From JABCYV01 sp963729325 (GTDB lineage Bacteria; Acidobacteriota; Terriglobia; Terriglobales; Acidobacteriaceae), in the NCBI GenBank assembly GCA_963729325.1, contig CAVSNS010000033.1, forward strand, positions 1 to 64,000: a stretch of 64,000 nt of DNA, given 5' to 3'. Positions 1-8,075 of the stretch are shown in pieces. Position 1 is the first letter of the stretch. Each line of letters begins with the position of its first letter. Position numbers and translations under genes: made by a program. The notes below the pieces were generated by a model. It had not been told where the DNA came from, searched no databases, and worked only from the letters and a program-made list of their open reading frames with translations.

Positions 1-273
1 GAGATACCGCACGGTTAGATCGCCGGCCGTGCCGCCCGGCTCCATAGGGTGGAGCACAGCGACTACCTCGTATGCCTTCCGGCCGCTTTTTGCCTCCGCG
101 ACACACCCTTTTGCCCAAGTTTCCAAGTCTTGGGGTGCAACTACGGGATGTCTCGCTCCAGGCAGTCGTTGGCCGGTAGCCGGATCACGGACTTCACGCT
201 TAAGTTGTTTTGGGCGCCGGAGCAGCCTACCATGTGCCCCACAAGAAAGCTGCCTCGCTATGCAACCTTCCGT
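1..273 (-). other. Open reading frame running off the left edge, unidentified
   Basis: A stop-free frame of 91 codons runs on the minus strand from an in-frame TAG at 274-276 to the window edge. Its translation has normal protein composition, with stretches such as RDPATGQRLPGARHPVV and DLETWAKGCVAEAKSG, and the plus-strand frames here look like its antisense shadows. No ATG or GTG lies near its right end, so either the start is a TTG or this is a 5'-truncated fragment. I do not recognise the family. It directly abuts the broken moaA, and both could be remnants of older genes. Confidence 0.3.
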
Positions 274-904
274 CTAATCAAAGGGCCCCGCTGACGCCTT
301 CGGCAGGCCTCTTCTCAACCTGCGGATTTCGGTTACCGACCGTTGCAACCTCCGCTGTCGCTATTGCATGCCTGAGGAAGAGTACGGCTGGCTACCGCTG
401 CGAAAAATTGCTGAGCTTCGAAGAGATCAGCAAGCTGGCCGGCATCTTCACCGAAGTCGGCATCGAGAAGGTGCGCTTGACCGGCGGTGAGCCGCTTCTC
501 GGCAAAGATCTTCCCGTGCTGGTTCGGATGCTGGCGCAGAACTCGCGGATCAGGGACCTAGCTTTGACCACCAACGGCGTCTTGCTGGCCGGGCAAGCGC
601 AGGCGCTCTGGGACGCCGGCCTGCACCGCCTGACGGTCAGCCTGGATACGCTCCGCCCGGACCGCTTCCTTGTGTAACTAGAAGGGACGCCCACGCGCCG
701 GTGCTCCGCGGGATCGAGGCCGCCCGTCAGGCAGGCTTCCGGGCGCTGAAGATAGACGCCGTCGTGGTGCGCGGCGTCAACGATGATGAACTCGCTGACC
801 TGATCGAGTTCGGAAAGCGGGCCGATGCCGAAGTGCGCTTCATCGAATATTTTTGGTTGGGAGGTGCCGATCATGGCTGGGCCCAATCGCTGCAATCACT
901 TTAG
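260..904 (+). pseudogene. moaA: moaA remnant (GTP 3',8-cyclase), broken
   Basis: MoaA is the radical-SAM enzyme that starts molybdopterin synthesis from GTP. The fragment shows the N-terminal DAFGRPLLNLRISVTDRC signature and the CxxxCxxC cluster site (CNLRCRYC, about 348-371), the GGEP motif (LTGGEP near 477-494) and the SLDTLRP and VVRGVNDDE blocks. It is not one frame: from the ATG at 260 there is a TAA after five codons (275-277), a frameshift near 400, a TAA near 675 and another reading-frame change before 700. After RFIEY (about 840) the match ends and a TAG follows at 902-904, so the C-terminal half with the second 4Fe-4S cluster is missing. Other frameshifts in the window look like sequencing errors, but loss of the C-terminus points to real decay. 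Confidence 0.72.
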
Positions 905-1119
905 CAGGCGGGCCCAACCACTCGTCAGATGCACATAGCAATGCAATGCGTCTCAGCCGCATCGCCACGATGGCGCGAGCAGCCTGTTTGCATAGCGCGG
1001 TTGTGACTTCACGGCTGACGCGCTCGGTCGCTCGGAGCCCGGTCGAGTACTCGGAGGTCCCTCCTCCGGAATACAAGTCTCCGAAGAAGAGGTCGCCACC
1101 GACCAGCATACTGACGGCC

Positions 1120-1458
1120 TCACGGTGATGAAACGCCGCTCTGCAAATCGACTTCGACTTCGACATCGTCTCCGGCCACCCGGACAGGGAAGCTCTCGAC
1201 GCCTTGTCGGGCTGGCGGGGTCAACACTGAACCGGTTTTCACATTGAATCGGGAACCGTGCCAAGGGCAGATGACTTCTTCACCCACCACCATTCCCTCT
1301 GCGAGAGGGCCACCACGATGAGGGCACGTATTCTCGATAAGTTTAGTAGTTTCCGCCCACATTGAAGACAGCGATGCGATGCCCACCAACTTCTTCAGCT
1401 TCCCTCCTTCCAAATCCTCGAACTCTGTTCTGCTACCCACTTTCACGAACTGAGCCAT
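1120..1458 (-). CDS. Small Rieske [2Fe-2S] ferredoxin-like protein
   Basis: A 112-residue protein that is essentially a single Rieske domain. The cluster ligands are visible as CPHRGGPL and CPWHGSRF, the CxH...CxxH pattern, separated by the usual loop. The N-terminus MAQFVKVG and the closing VEVEVD strand fit stand-alone Rieske ferredoxins of the NirD/BphF type, which pass electrons to oxygenases or reductases in the cytoplasm. No transmembrane anchor or Tat signal is present, which argues against a cytochrome bc subunit. A GGAG precedes the ATG at 1458 (complement of ctcc at 1467-1470). It is isolated, between the moaA remnant and a gene-poor stretch, so its partner enzyme is unknown. Confidence 0.85.
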   Translation of the reverse strand: MAQFVKVGSRTEFEDLEGGKLKKLVGIASLSSMWAETTKLIENTCPHRGGPLAEGMVVGEEVICPWHGSRFNVKTGSVLTPPARQGVESFPVRVAGDDVEVEVDLQSGVSSP

Positions 1459-2228
1459 GGCAGTTCTCCTCCGTGAGAAATTCTGGCTGCTAACCTGGAG
1501 TCTATAGCTTAAAATTTGACACCAAGACCATTAGACTCACCAAGAAGAACAAAATTCGAAGAAGCAGAAGCAGGGGCAGATGTCGGGTCTAACTTGGCCC
1601 CCGTAATTTTGTGGGGCGGCCGGAGTTACGATTCATGGATCCGGTTCTCCTGCGCAAATCACTTAAAATCACGGGGCTGGTTTTCCATAGACTTACGTAT
1701 GCTTAGAATGCTGTCCGTGTCGCATTAAGTCCCTTGATTTACGCTTGAGATCGGCTTCGAATCCCACTTTGCGCCCCAAATTCAAAAGGAGTTGTGGACC
1801 ATCAAATCGCTGCAAATCACGGGCGCGGTGATGTCTTCTGCAAGCAGGAAGATCACGAGGCCACTCTTTTCGAGATGCAGAGGTCGCGCCTTCCTCTTCG
1901 AACACCCATACCTCTAAGAATGGATAGTGAGTTGACAGATCCTTGGCGATCTTTCGCTCAGAGCGAAACTGGTTAATGGCACACACGAAACAAAAACGCA
2001 AAAACGCGAGCCTTCATGTGATTCAAGGTCCCTCTGTGTGCCAGGTTAGAGTCATAACTCCAGGCGGATGGCTCGCCCCGTGCAGGCCAATAACAACTTG
2101 ACCCTGCGGCTCGCGTTTTCGAAACGAGCGCACCTCTGCCCAAACCCTGCCCATTGGGGCCGTTTGGAACCACATAGAACTGCTCAGAACCGCACGACGA
2201 TATCAGCGTAACGATATGGAAATACAAT
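1459..2228. other. Gene-poor stretch, no supported gene
   Basis: About 770 bases between the Rieske gene and the tRNA-like sequence. Only short frames occur (the longest about 100 codons, minus strand 1693-2001); none has a recognisable motif or a convincing ribosome site. Base composition is more AT-rich than the flanking genes. I see no strong terminator or direct repeat. Confidence 0.5.
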
Positions 2229-2317
2229 GCCTTCTGTGAATTGGAGACTGAATGGGTTGGACTCAAAATCCGCCGGTACTTAGTACCTTGGGGGTTCAAC
2301 TCCCCCTCCCGGCACCA
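2229..2317 (+). tRNA. tRNA-Leu(CAA)-like sequence, probably degenerate
   Basis: The 3' part is clearly tRNA: anticodon loop CTCAAAA at 2262-2268 (anticodon CAA), a class II variable arm GGTAC-TTA-GTACC, a perfect T-arm GGGGG-TTCAACT-CCCCC at 2290-2306, and TCCCGGC plus ACCA at 2307-2317. The 5' part has D-arm-like sequence (AATTGGAGAC) but the acceptor strand that should read GCCGGGA is GCCTTCT, so four of seven pairs fail, and the anticodon stem has only three or four pairs. Length 89 is right for tRNA-Leu. It may be a dead tRNA, or the 3' tRNA copy left at an old integration site. Function is doubtful. Confidence 0.55.
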
Positions 2318-2417
2318 GCACTAGCTCCCCTAACATCCAATCCCCAACGGGTCCGCGAAGAGAAGAGTCGAACCAAGGCTGATGCCTGCCAGATGAGCCC
2401 GCTCTAAAGGAGCAGAC

Positions 2418-4439
2418 TTGATTCAGTTCGAACAGGAAACATGCGGTAACCTTGGCGCTGCCCTTCGTCGCGAGTGGCTGGAAACGAACGGGCTTGGTGG
2501 CTTTGCTTCGTCGACCATCATCGGTTTAAACACCCGGCGTTATCACGGCTTGCTAGTGGCCGCGACAAAACCACCCTTAGGCCGGGTAGTACTGCTTTCC
2601 AAGCTGGAAGAAATACTGTTTATCGACGGGCAGCCGTTCGAACTCTCCGCGAATCGCTACCCGGGTGTAGTTCATCCGCAGGGCTTTCGCTATCTCAAGC
2701 AGTTTTCCCTCGACCCATTTCCGGTGTTCACCTATGAAGTCGAAGGCATCGAGATTGAGAAAAGTGTTTTTATGATCCACGGAGAGAACAGCACCGTCGT
2801 TCACTACGAATTACGCAGTAGCAACCATTCGGAATCATTCAAGGATCTCCGGCTTGACATCCGGCCGTTGATCGCATTTCGTGACTACCACAGCACCACA
2901 CACGAAAATGCGGCAATCAATCCCGCAGTCGAAGAGCGACCCGGGTTAGCGACTATCAATCCTTACCAGGGATTACCCTCGCTGCACACAGCTCATAATG
3001 CCGTCGAGCTGCTGAGAACAGGAGAGTGGTACCGTAACTTTGAGTACGACGAGGAGCGCGAACGCGGACTGGATTTCTCCGAAGACCTGTTTAACCCTTT
3101 TGCCCTTCGCTTCGACCTCTGCGACGACCGTCCAGCCACAATTATTGCATCTACGGAACAGCGCGATGTGACCCAAGCTGCCGACTATCGCCAGGCGAGG
3201 GTCACGCGTCATCGGAGAGCAGTGCTGTCATCCCCAGTCAGAGACTGGTTTGGCGAGAGTCTCGCTGCGGCTTCCGCAGACTACATCGTCTCCCGTGGGG
3301 ACCAGAAGACAGTTATTGCCGGCTATCACTGGTTCGGCGACTGGGGCCGTGACACAATGATCGCTCTGCCCGGACTCACCTTGGCTACTGGCAATTACGA
3401 ACTGGCGCGCAGCATCTTGCGGACTTTCGCGAAGCACGTGGATCAGGGTATGCTGCCGAACCGTTTTCCGGACGCTGGTGAACCAGCCGAATACAACACA
3501 GTCGACGCCACCCTGTGGTTTTTCGAAGCAGCCCGTGCCTTCCTTGCTTACACGCATGATCTGGAGTTTGTCCGCAAGGAACTCTACCCGGTGTTTGCAG
3601 ACATCATCGCCTGGCACGTTCGAGGTACGCGTTACGGAATCAAGGTAGAGCCCAGTGGCTTGCTTACCTCAGGTGAACCTGGTGTCCAGCTCACTTGGAT
3701 GGATGCGAAGGCTGGCGACTGGGTGGTTACACCGCGTCGCGGCAAACCGGTGGAGATTCAGGCCCTGTGGTACAACGCGCTTCGAATCATGGAAGACCTG
3801 GCTGGCATGATTGGAGACGAAGCCGGCGAAAAGCGGTATCACAACATGGCGACGGTTGCGAACGTGAGTTTCAATCGCTTGTTTTGGAACGAGAATACCG
3901 GCTGCTTATACGATGTCGTGAACGGGGGACCGCCGGATGACTCAATTCGCCCCAACCAGGTTTTTGCTGTCAGCCTGCCTCATAGCATGTTGTCGTTAGA
4001 ACGGGCTAAGCGGGTGGTCGAGACCGTTCAAGAACAGCTGCTAACCCCGTACGGACTACGTAGTTTGGCATCGACTGATCCGCAGTATCGAGGACACTAC
4101 GCCGGAGGGCCTGCCGAGCGCGACGGCGCTTATCATCAAGGCACAGTCTGGCCGTGGCTGCTGGGGCCGTTCATCACCGCATATATAAAGGTTAACGAAG
4201 GAAGCGAGGCCTCCCGGGCGAAGGCTCAAGGTTGGTTGTACGCTTTACAGTCTCACCTCGCCGACGCAGGACTTGGGCACATTTCCGAGATCTTTGACGG
4301 TGACCCGCCGCATCGTCCCCGTGGCTGTATCGCGCAGGCATGGAGCGCCGCAGAAATTTTGCGGGCATACGTGGAAGACGTAAAGGGCATTCATCCTGCA
4401 GCACAACCCGAGAGTCCAGCTATCGCCAGACAGGATTGA
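2418..4439 (+). CDS. Glycogen debranching enzyme (amylo-alpha-1,6-glucosidase family)
   Basis: A 673-residue protein with the architecture of bacterial/archaeal GDE: an N-terminal domain opening with EWLETNGLGGFASSTI and NTRRYHGLLVA, and a C-terminal (alpha/alpha)6-barrel with HWFGDWGRDTMIALPG and the late AERDGAYHQGTVWPWLLGP block, both hallmark GDE_C segments that carry the catalytic acids. It hydrolyses alpha-1,6 branch points of glycogen in the cytoplasm. The start is TTG at 2418, chosen because AAGGAG at 2407-2412 lies five bases upstream and the homology begins immediately. malQ at the other end of the window acts on the freed maltodextrins but is not linked in an operon. The frame is intact. 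Confidence 0.93.
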   Translation: MIQFEQETCGNLGAALRREWLETNGLGGFASSTIIGLNTRRYHGLLVAATKPPLGRVVLLSKLEEILFIDGQPFELSANRYPGVVHPQGFRYLKQFSLDPFPVFTYEVEGIEIEKSVFMIHGENSTVVHYELRSSNHSESFKDLRLDIRPLIAFRDYHSTTHENAAINPAVEERPGLATINPYQGLPSLHTAHNAVELLRTGEWYRNFEYDEERERGLDFSEDLFNPFALRFDLCDDRPATIIASTEQRDVTQAADYRQARVTRHRRAVLSSPVRDWFGESLAAASADYIVSRGDQKTVIAGYHWFGDWGRDTMIALPGLTLATGNYELARSILRTFAKHVDQGMLPNRFPDAGEPAEYNTVDATLWFFEAARAFLAYTHDLEFVRKELYPVFADIIAWHVRGTRYGIKVEPSGLLTSGEPGVQLTWMDAKAGDWVVTPRRGKPVEIQALWYNALRIMEDLAGMIGDEAGEKRYHNMATVANVSFNRLFWNENTGCLYDVVNGGPPDDSIRPNQVFAVSLPHSMLSLERAKRVVETVQEQLLTPYGLRSLASTDPQYRGHYAGGPAERDGAYHQGTVWPWLLGPFITAYIKVNEGSEASRAKAQGWLYALQSHLADAGLGHISEIFDGDPPHRPRGCIAQAWSAAEILRAYVEDVKGIHPAAQPESPAIARQD

Positions 4440-4529
4440 AGTGAAGTCCCGCAAGTCTGGCTAGCGTGGATGAGTGAGACTGTGGTATCCGAATGATGAG
4501 CTGACGAGAATTCGTAAACTCTTGATCAG

Positions 4530-5225
4530 CTATCCTGCCGCTTCCGAGGGTGGGACTCTGCGAGTTGGTCGCCGGGCGCTGTCGATGAACTGCACTTTTT
4601 GCAATGCGTCTTTTCGTAGTTTTTCTTGGTCTGCCAAATCAGCCGCGGCGCCACTTCCGCTGCGTAATCGCAGGATGCGAGTTACGGCACGGTCGACCAC
4701 GCGAGCGAGCGCGATACCATAGGCCGAAGTGCGGTCTTCCCTTAGACGCCGCTTCGCCTTCTCAGCGGAAAACCACGTAGGATTTCGGTTGGCCTCTGGT
4801 GGAGGGTCGAGCCGAGAAACCTCACAAAGATGCGCGCTGACGGCAAGCTGTTTTTCGCCTGATCTTGGTGCTGAATTTCGTAGCTCGCCAGCTTTACGAA
4901 GAAAGTAACGAGTGAACGAAGCCTCTTCCATGCGTCCGTGAACTCCGGCTTCCTCGAACGCTTCGAGAGCGGCGGCTTGGGCGTGCGTGAGTCCCGGTTC
5001 GGCGCTACCCTTGGGAAAAGTCCAGCGTCCGCCACCAGTTTGGACCAGTAGGAATTGAATGCCACCGCCGCGTATCCGGTAGCAAACTGCGGCGACCTGT
5101 TCACACCCCCGCAATCTGCGAAGGTGCGCCAGCCGAAAAAACTTCGCAGATTGCTGATCGGTCCGGGCCCGTGCTGAGCCGGTGGTCGAATGCAAGTCTC
5201 CAGTGCGCCTAAACGTGGCACTCAT
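4530..5225 (-). CDS. Nudix hydrolase
   Basis: 231 residues. The Nudix fold starts near residue 40 (CEQVAAVCYRI) and contains the box PKGSAEPGLTHAQAAA then LEAFEEAGV. Compared with GX5EX7REUXEEXGU, the first Glu is Leu and the Arg is Leu, while the metal-binding E and EE are kept. This resembles the diphosphoinositol/diadenosine polyphosphate (DIPP-like) subgroup, which often lacks the first Glu, so the substrate is likely a nucleoside or inositol polyphosphate rather than 8-oxo-dGTP. The C-terminal 60 residues are charged and helical (WFSAEKAKRRLRED onward). It is divergent from phoU. The true start could be internal, since the first 35 residues are low in conservation-like features. Confidence 0.82.
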   Translation of the reverse strand: MSATFRRTGDLHSTTGSARARTDQQSAKFFRLAHLRRLRGCEQVAAVCYRIRGGGIQFLLVQTGGGRWTFPKGSAEPGLTHAQAAALEAFEEAGVHGRMEEASFTRYFLRKAGELRNSAPRSGEKQLAVSAHLCEVSRLDPPPEANRNPTWFSAEKAKRRLREDRTSAYGIALARVVDRAVTRILRLRSGSGAAADLADQEKLRKDALQKVQFIDSARRPTRRVPPSEAAG

Positions 5226-5415
5226 AGCCGCCAGAGTGCACGATGACGTGCAGTTCTGGCTAGATCACAGCTTGGTTCCTGCTGGCCGATATCCGATTAG
5301 ACGCAAGAGGCCGATGGGAAGCCGTACCAGGTTGCGAGGTTTCCTCGACCCACCTTCAAGTAGAATCGAACATAACCTAGCAGCTGGCCACTTCTTTGTC
5401 TGGACGAGGACTGAT

Positions 5416-6087
5416 GTGAAACGCGCAGCCACGAAAGAGTTGGAGTCCACAAGAGAGCTAACCGACCTGATCCGGCAGGCTTGCCTGGTGGCTAAAGACT
5501 CTGCCTTCAATGTCCGGGAGTTTGTCGGTGAGTCGTCGAAAATGGCTTTCCTTGCGGTCAAGGACTGCGAGAAGGAACTGGATCGGATTGAACGCAAGAT
5601 CGACGAGAAAATTACTCGGGCCATCACAGAAGTGACGGAGGCTGAAGCGCGAGAATTGCTGGCCTGCCTGAAGTTCATCATTGATCTGGAACGCATTGGA
5701 GATCTGCTCTGGTCGATCGCAAAGCGATTACAAGGCATCACGACACACCTGTCGCGCGAAGACAGCCGGGATATGCGAGAAATGGCCGAAATCGTGGAGC
5801 AGATGATGGAACGAATTCATCAGGCGTTTGTCGATCGTGACATCGAGGCGGCAAACTGGGTATTGCAGACTGATTCACGCATCGACCAGACTTGCCGAGC
5901 TGTATTCCACCGTCACCTGGAGAGCACGGATCGACGGCGCCGTGAGTACAACACCAACCTTTTGTTTATCGCGCAGGCTTTTGAACGAGCCGGTGATCAC
6001 GCCAAGAATCTGGCGGAAGAGGTGTTTCACTTGGTGGAAGGCCGCAGCGTCCGGCATGAGGTCAAGCGTCGGCTGCCCGGTGAGTGA
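5416..6087 (+). CDS. phoU: PhoU-family phosphate signalling protein
   Basis: About 223 residues of two PhoU helical repeats: the first with LVAKDSAFNVREF, DRIERKIDEKITRAI and FIIDLERIGDLLWSIAKR, the second ending in NTNLLFIAQAFERAGDHAKNLAEEVF, where the E/D-R-x-G-D-x-x-x-N/A motifs bind metal clusters. PhoU proteins mute the PhoR-PhoB system or control phosphate/sodium-phosphate transporters. I start it at GTG 5416 because AGGA at 5407-5410 fits and homology begins there; the frame stays open upstream to 5182 but that part reads as non-coding and overlaps the divergent Nudix gene. It converges on a PhoB-like regulator with a gap of only six bases. Confidence 0.88.
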   Translation: MKRAATKELESTRELTDLIRQACLVAKDSAFNVREFVGESSKMAFLAVKDCEKELDRIERKIDEKITRAITEVTEAEARELLACLKFIIDLERIGDLLWSIAKRLQGITTHLSREDSRDMREMAEIVEQMMERIHQAFVDRDIEAANWVLQTDSRIDQTCRAVFHRHLESTDRRRREYNTNLLFIAQAFERAGDHAKNLAEEVFHLVEGRSVRHEVKRRLPGE

Positions 6088-6093
6088 AGTACC

Positions 6094-6849
6094 TTACCGC
6101 GGAATGTCAAACCGGTAGCCGATTCCCCGCACCGTTTTGAGGTAGGAGGGATTGTCCGGGTCGGGCTCGATCTTCTCCCGGAGGCGGCGTACGTACACGT
6201 CCACGGAACGCTGGGTTACGAAGGAACCCGCGGTCCAGACTGCGTCCAGAAGTTGGTCGCGTGTGAAAACACGAGAGGCATGACGCGCCAGATAGTCGAG
6301 CAGGCAAAATTCGCGCATGGTCGTTGGCACGAGTTTACCGCCCACTCTCACGGTCATGGATGGTGCGTCAATTTCAATATGGCCAAACTTCGTACTTCCC
6401 GCTTCTGCTCCAACTTCCTGTGAGCTTCGGAGGACGGCGCGAATTCGAGCCAGCAGTTCCCGGGGGCTGAAGGGTTTGGTGATGTAGTCGTCTCCGCCAT
6501 ATTCCAATCCCTTGACCCGGTCCATTTCGCTGGTTTTCGCGGTCAGGAAAATGATATAAGCTCCAGCCAGTGATTTGGTCTGGCGGATATGACGGCAGAG
6601 TTCAAAGCCATCGCTGCCCGGAATCATGATGTCCAGCAAGAACAGCGAAGGGGAAGCCTTTTTGGCCTCTTCGAGCACCGACGCGGAGGAGGCAAACCGG
6701 CGGGTCGCATAGCCAGACGCGTTCAGGTGATGACAGACTAGACGCGCGATATCCGCATCGTCTTCAACCACGAAGATAAGAGGTTTTTCCGTCCACTGTT
6801 CTCCGGAAATCTGATAAGAGCTCAATCCCATCTGGGCGACCGGAAACAT
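6094..6849 (-). CDS. OmpR/PhoB-family response regulator
   Basis: 251 residues: receiver domain (IFVVEDDADIARLV acidic pair, phospho-acceptor Asp in FLLDIMIPG, Thr in FLTAKT, Lys in DYITKPFSP) followed by a winged-helix DNA-binding domain from about residue 150, ending TVRGIGYRFD. Being tail to tail with phoU suggests PhoB-like control of phosphate genes, but no kinase gene is adjacent on this strand, so the assignment of phoB is not safe. The start may be the ATG at 6849 or the internal ATG six codons later (MGLSSYQ); no good ribosome site distinguishes them. Confidence 0.88.
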   Translation of the reverse strand: MFPVAQMGLSSYQISGEQWTEKPLIFVVEDDADIARLVCHHLNASGYATRRFASSASVLEEAKKASPSLFLLDIMIPGSDGFELCRHIRQTKSLAGAYIIFLTAKTSEMDRVKGLEYGGDDYITKPFSPRELLARIRAVLRSSQEVGAEAGSTKFGHIEIDAPSMTVRVGGKLVPTTMREFCLLDYLARHASRVFTRDQLLDAVWTAGSFVTQRSVDVYVRRLREKIEPDPDNPSYLKTVRGIGYRFDIPR

Positions 6850-7245
6850 AAAAAAGGGACATCCAGCTACTCTTCCATTCTGAGGTTGACATGTTGCAGG
6901 ATTATTGCTGGTTAATTAAAGGAGTGTGAATTCCATGCGGCGAACCCAGCCGCTGGCGTCCACTGTGGCGTGCAACGTCAAATGAACAGCGGCGCGAGCG
7001 CCAAGGCGAGTTCGTTGACTGTACACGATCGCGCCGACGTGGCTGTCAAAATTCGGATCCGCTGATCGGGTTTGCGCATCTCTTGATCCAGCTTCCGCCT
7101 ATATCAGCTGTTGGTGGGGAGACCTTTAGAGCCCCTGGGCGGGGTTGTAAAAAGATTGTCAACAATTACCCGCAGGTCACGAGGAGTTGAACGGCGGTAG
7201 TAAGCTTGAATCTCGCCGAATGGCGTAACAATATACGGAGTGCAA
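6850..7245. promoter_or_regulatory. Divergent intergenic region between two response regulator genes
   Basis: About 390 bases holding the promoters of the divergent regulators. TTGACA at 6886-6891 is a good -35 on the plus strand but the -10 is poor. AAAGGAG at 6918-6924 precedes an ATG at 6935 that opens only 16 codons. A perfect palindrome ATTGTCAACAAT at 7155-7166 sits about 80 bases before the downstream start and could be an operator. Nothing else stands out. Confidence 0.4.
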
Positions 7246-8019
7246 ATGATCAGAGTGGAAGCAGGCAGAGGTCCAGCCTCGCAGCGCGCCCAAGTGATTC
7301 CGCGCGCAGATTTTCCCTACAGTATCGCGGGGGCCATCCCGATGGAACGAATCTTGGTGGTGGAAGATGATCGCGCCGTGCAGAAGGCGCTGCGGCGCCT
7401 CTTTGAAGCCGAGGGTTTCGCCGTCGAAATCAGCGGTGACGGGAAGTCAGCCTTGGAGGCTTTTCGCGCGGCGCCTCCTGCGGCCATCGTGCTCGACTTG
7501 CGTTTGCCAGCTATGTCAGGCCGGGACGTCTGCCGGGAAATCAAGCAGCAGGTCCCGTCTCTTCCGATTATTGTCTTGAGCGCCGCCAGTGACGTTTCTG
7601 ACAAAGTGCTACTACTTGAACTTGGTGCCGATGACTATGTGACTAAGCCTTTCAGCCCCCGGGAATTGCTAGCCCGTGTGCGAGCAGCCTTGCGTCGCAG
7701 CGTGCGGACGGGGACCGGCGAACTGTTCACGTTCGGTGGAATTTCAGTAGATTTCACCAAGATGGAAGTGGTCCGCGAAGGCCAGCCGGTCGGACTCACC
7801 GCTCAGGAGTTCAAGACCTTGAAGTTCTTTGTGCAGAACGCCGAACGGGTCATTTCCCGCGACGAATTGCTGAACGAGGTGTGGGGCTATCAGAACTATC
7901 CCTCCACCCGGACCGTGGACAATCACATCCTGAAACTGCGGCAGAAGCTGGAGAAAGATCCGGCGAATCCCGTGCACTTCAGGACGGCTCATGGTATGGG
8001 TTACAAGTTTGTACCGTGA
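7246..8019 (+). CDS. OmpR-family response regulator of a two-component system
   Basis: Receiver domain MERILVVEDDRAVQ through phospho-acceptor Asp in AIVLDLRLPA and Lys in DYVTKPFSP, then a winged-helix effector domain ending AHGMGYKFVP. Two starts compete: ATG 7246 with GGAG at 7237-7240 gives a 32-residue N-terminal extension of no known function, and ATG 7342 (MERILVV) gives the usual length but lacks a clear ribosome site. A histidine kinase gene starts 56 bases downstream, so the two form a cognate pair; the porin and cupredoxin genes that follow are the likeliest nearby targets, by position only. Confidence 0.9.
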   Translation: MIRVEAGRGPASQRAQVIPRADFPYSIAGAIPMERILVVEDDRAVQKALRRLFEAEGFAVEISGDGKSALEAFRAAPPAAIVLDLRLPAMSGRDVCREIKQQVPSLPIIVLSAASDVSDKVLLLELGADDYVTKPFSPRELLARVRAALRRSVRTGTGELFTFGGISVDFTKMEVVREGQPVGLTAQEFKTLKFFVQNAERVISRDELLNEVWGYQNYPSTRTVDNHILKLRQKLEKDPANPVHFRTAHGMGYKFVP

Positions 8020-8075
8020 TCTTGGCCGCGTGCGAGCTGACGCTGCGGCCAAGGTTTGCGCTGAGGAGCTAGAGC

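Noticed and set aside
840..1166. Minus-strand frame of 108 codons overlapping the moaA remnant
   Set aside because: Reads partly like protein (VGGDLFFGDLYSGGG) but overlaps both the moaA fragment and the Rieske stop, and matches no family I know; evidence is too weak to list.
1693..2001. Minus-strand 102-codon frame in the gene-poor stretch
   Set aside because: No domain, no ribosome site, unusual composition; likely chance.
6935..6985. 16-codon leader-like frame with AAAGGAG upstream
   Set aside because: Could be a leader peptide, but there is no attenuator structure and the next gene starts about 260 bases on.
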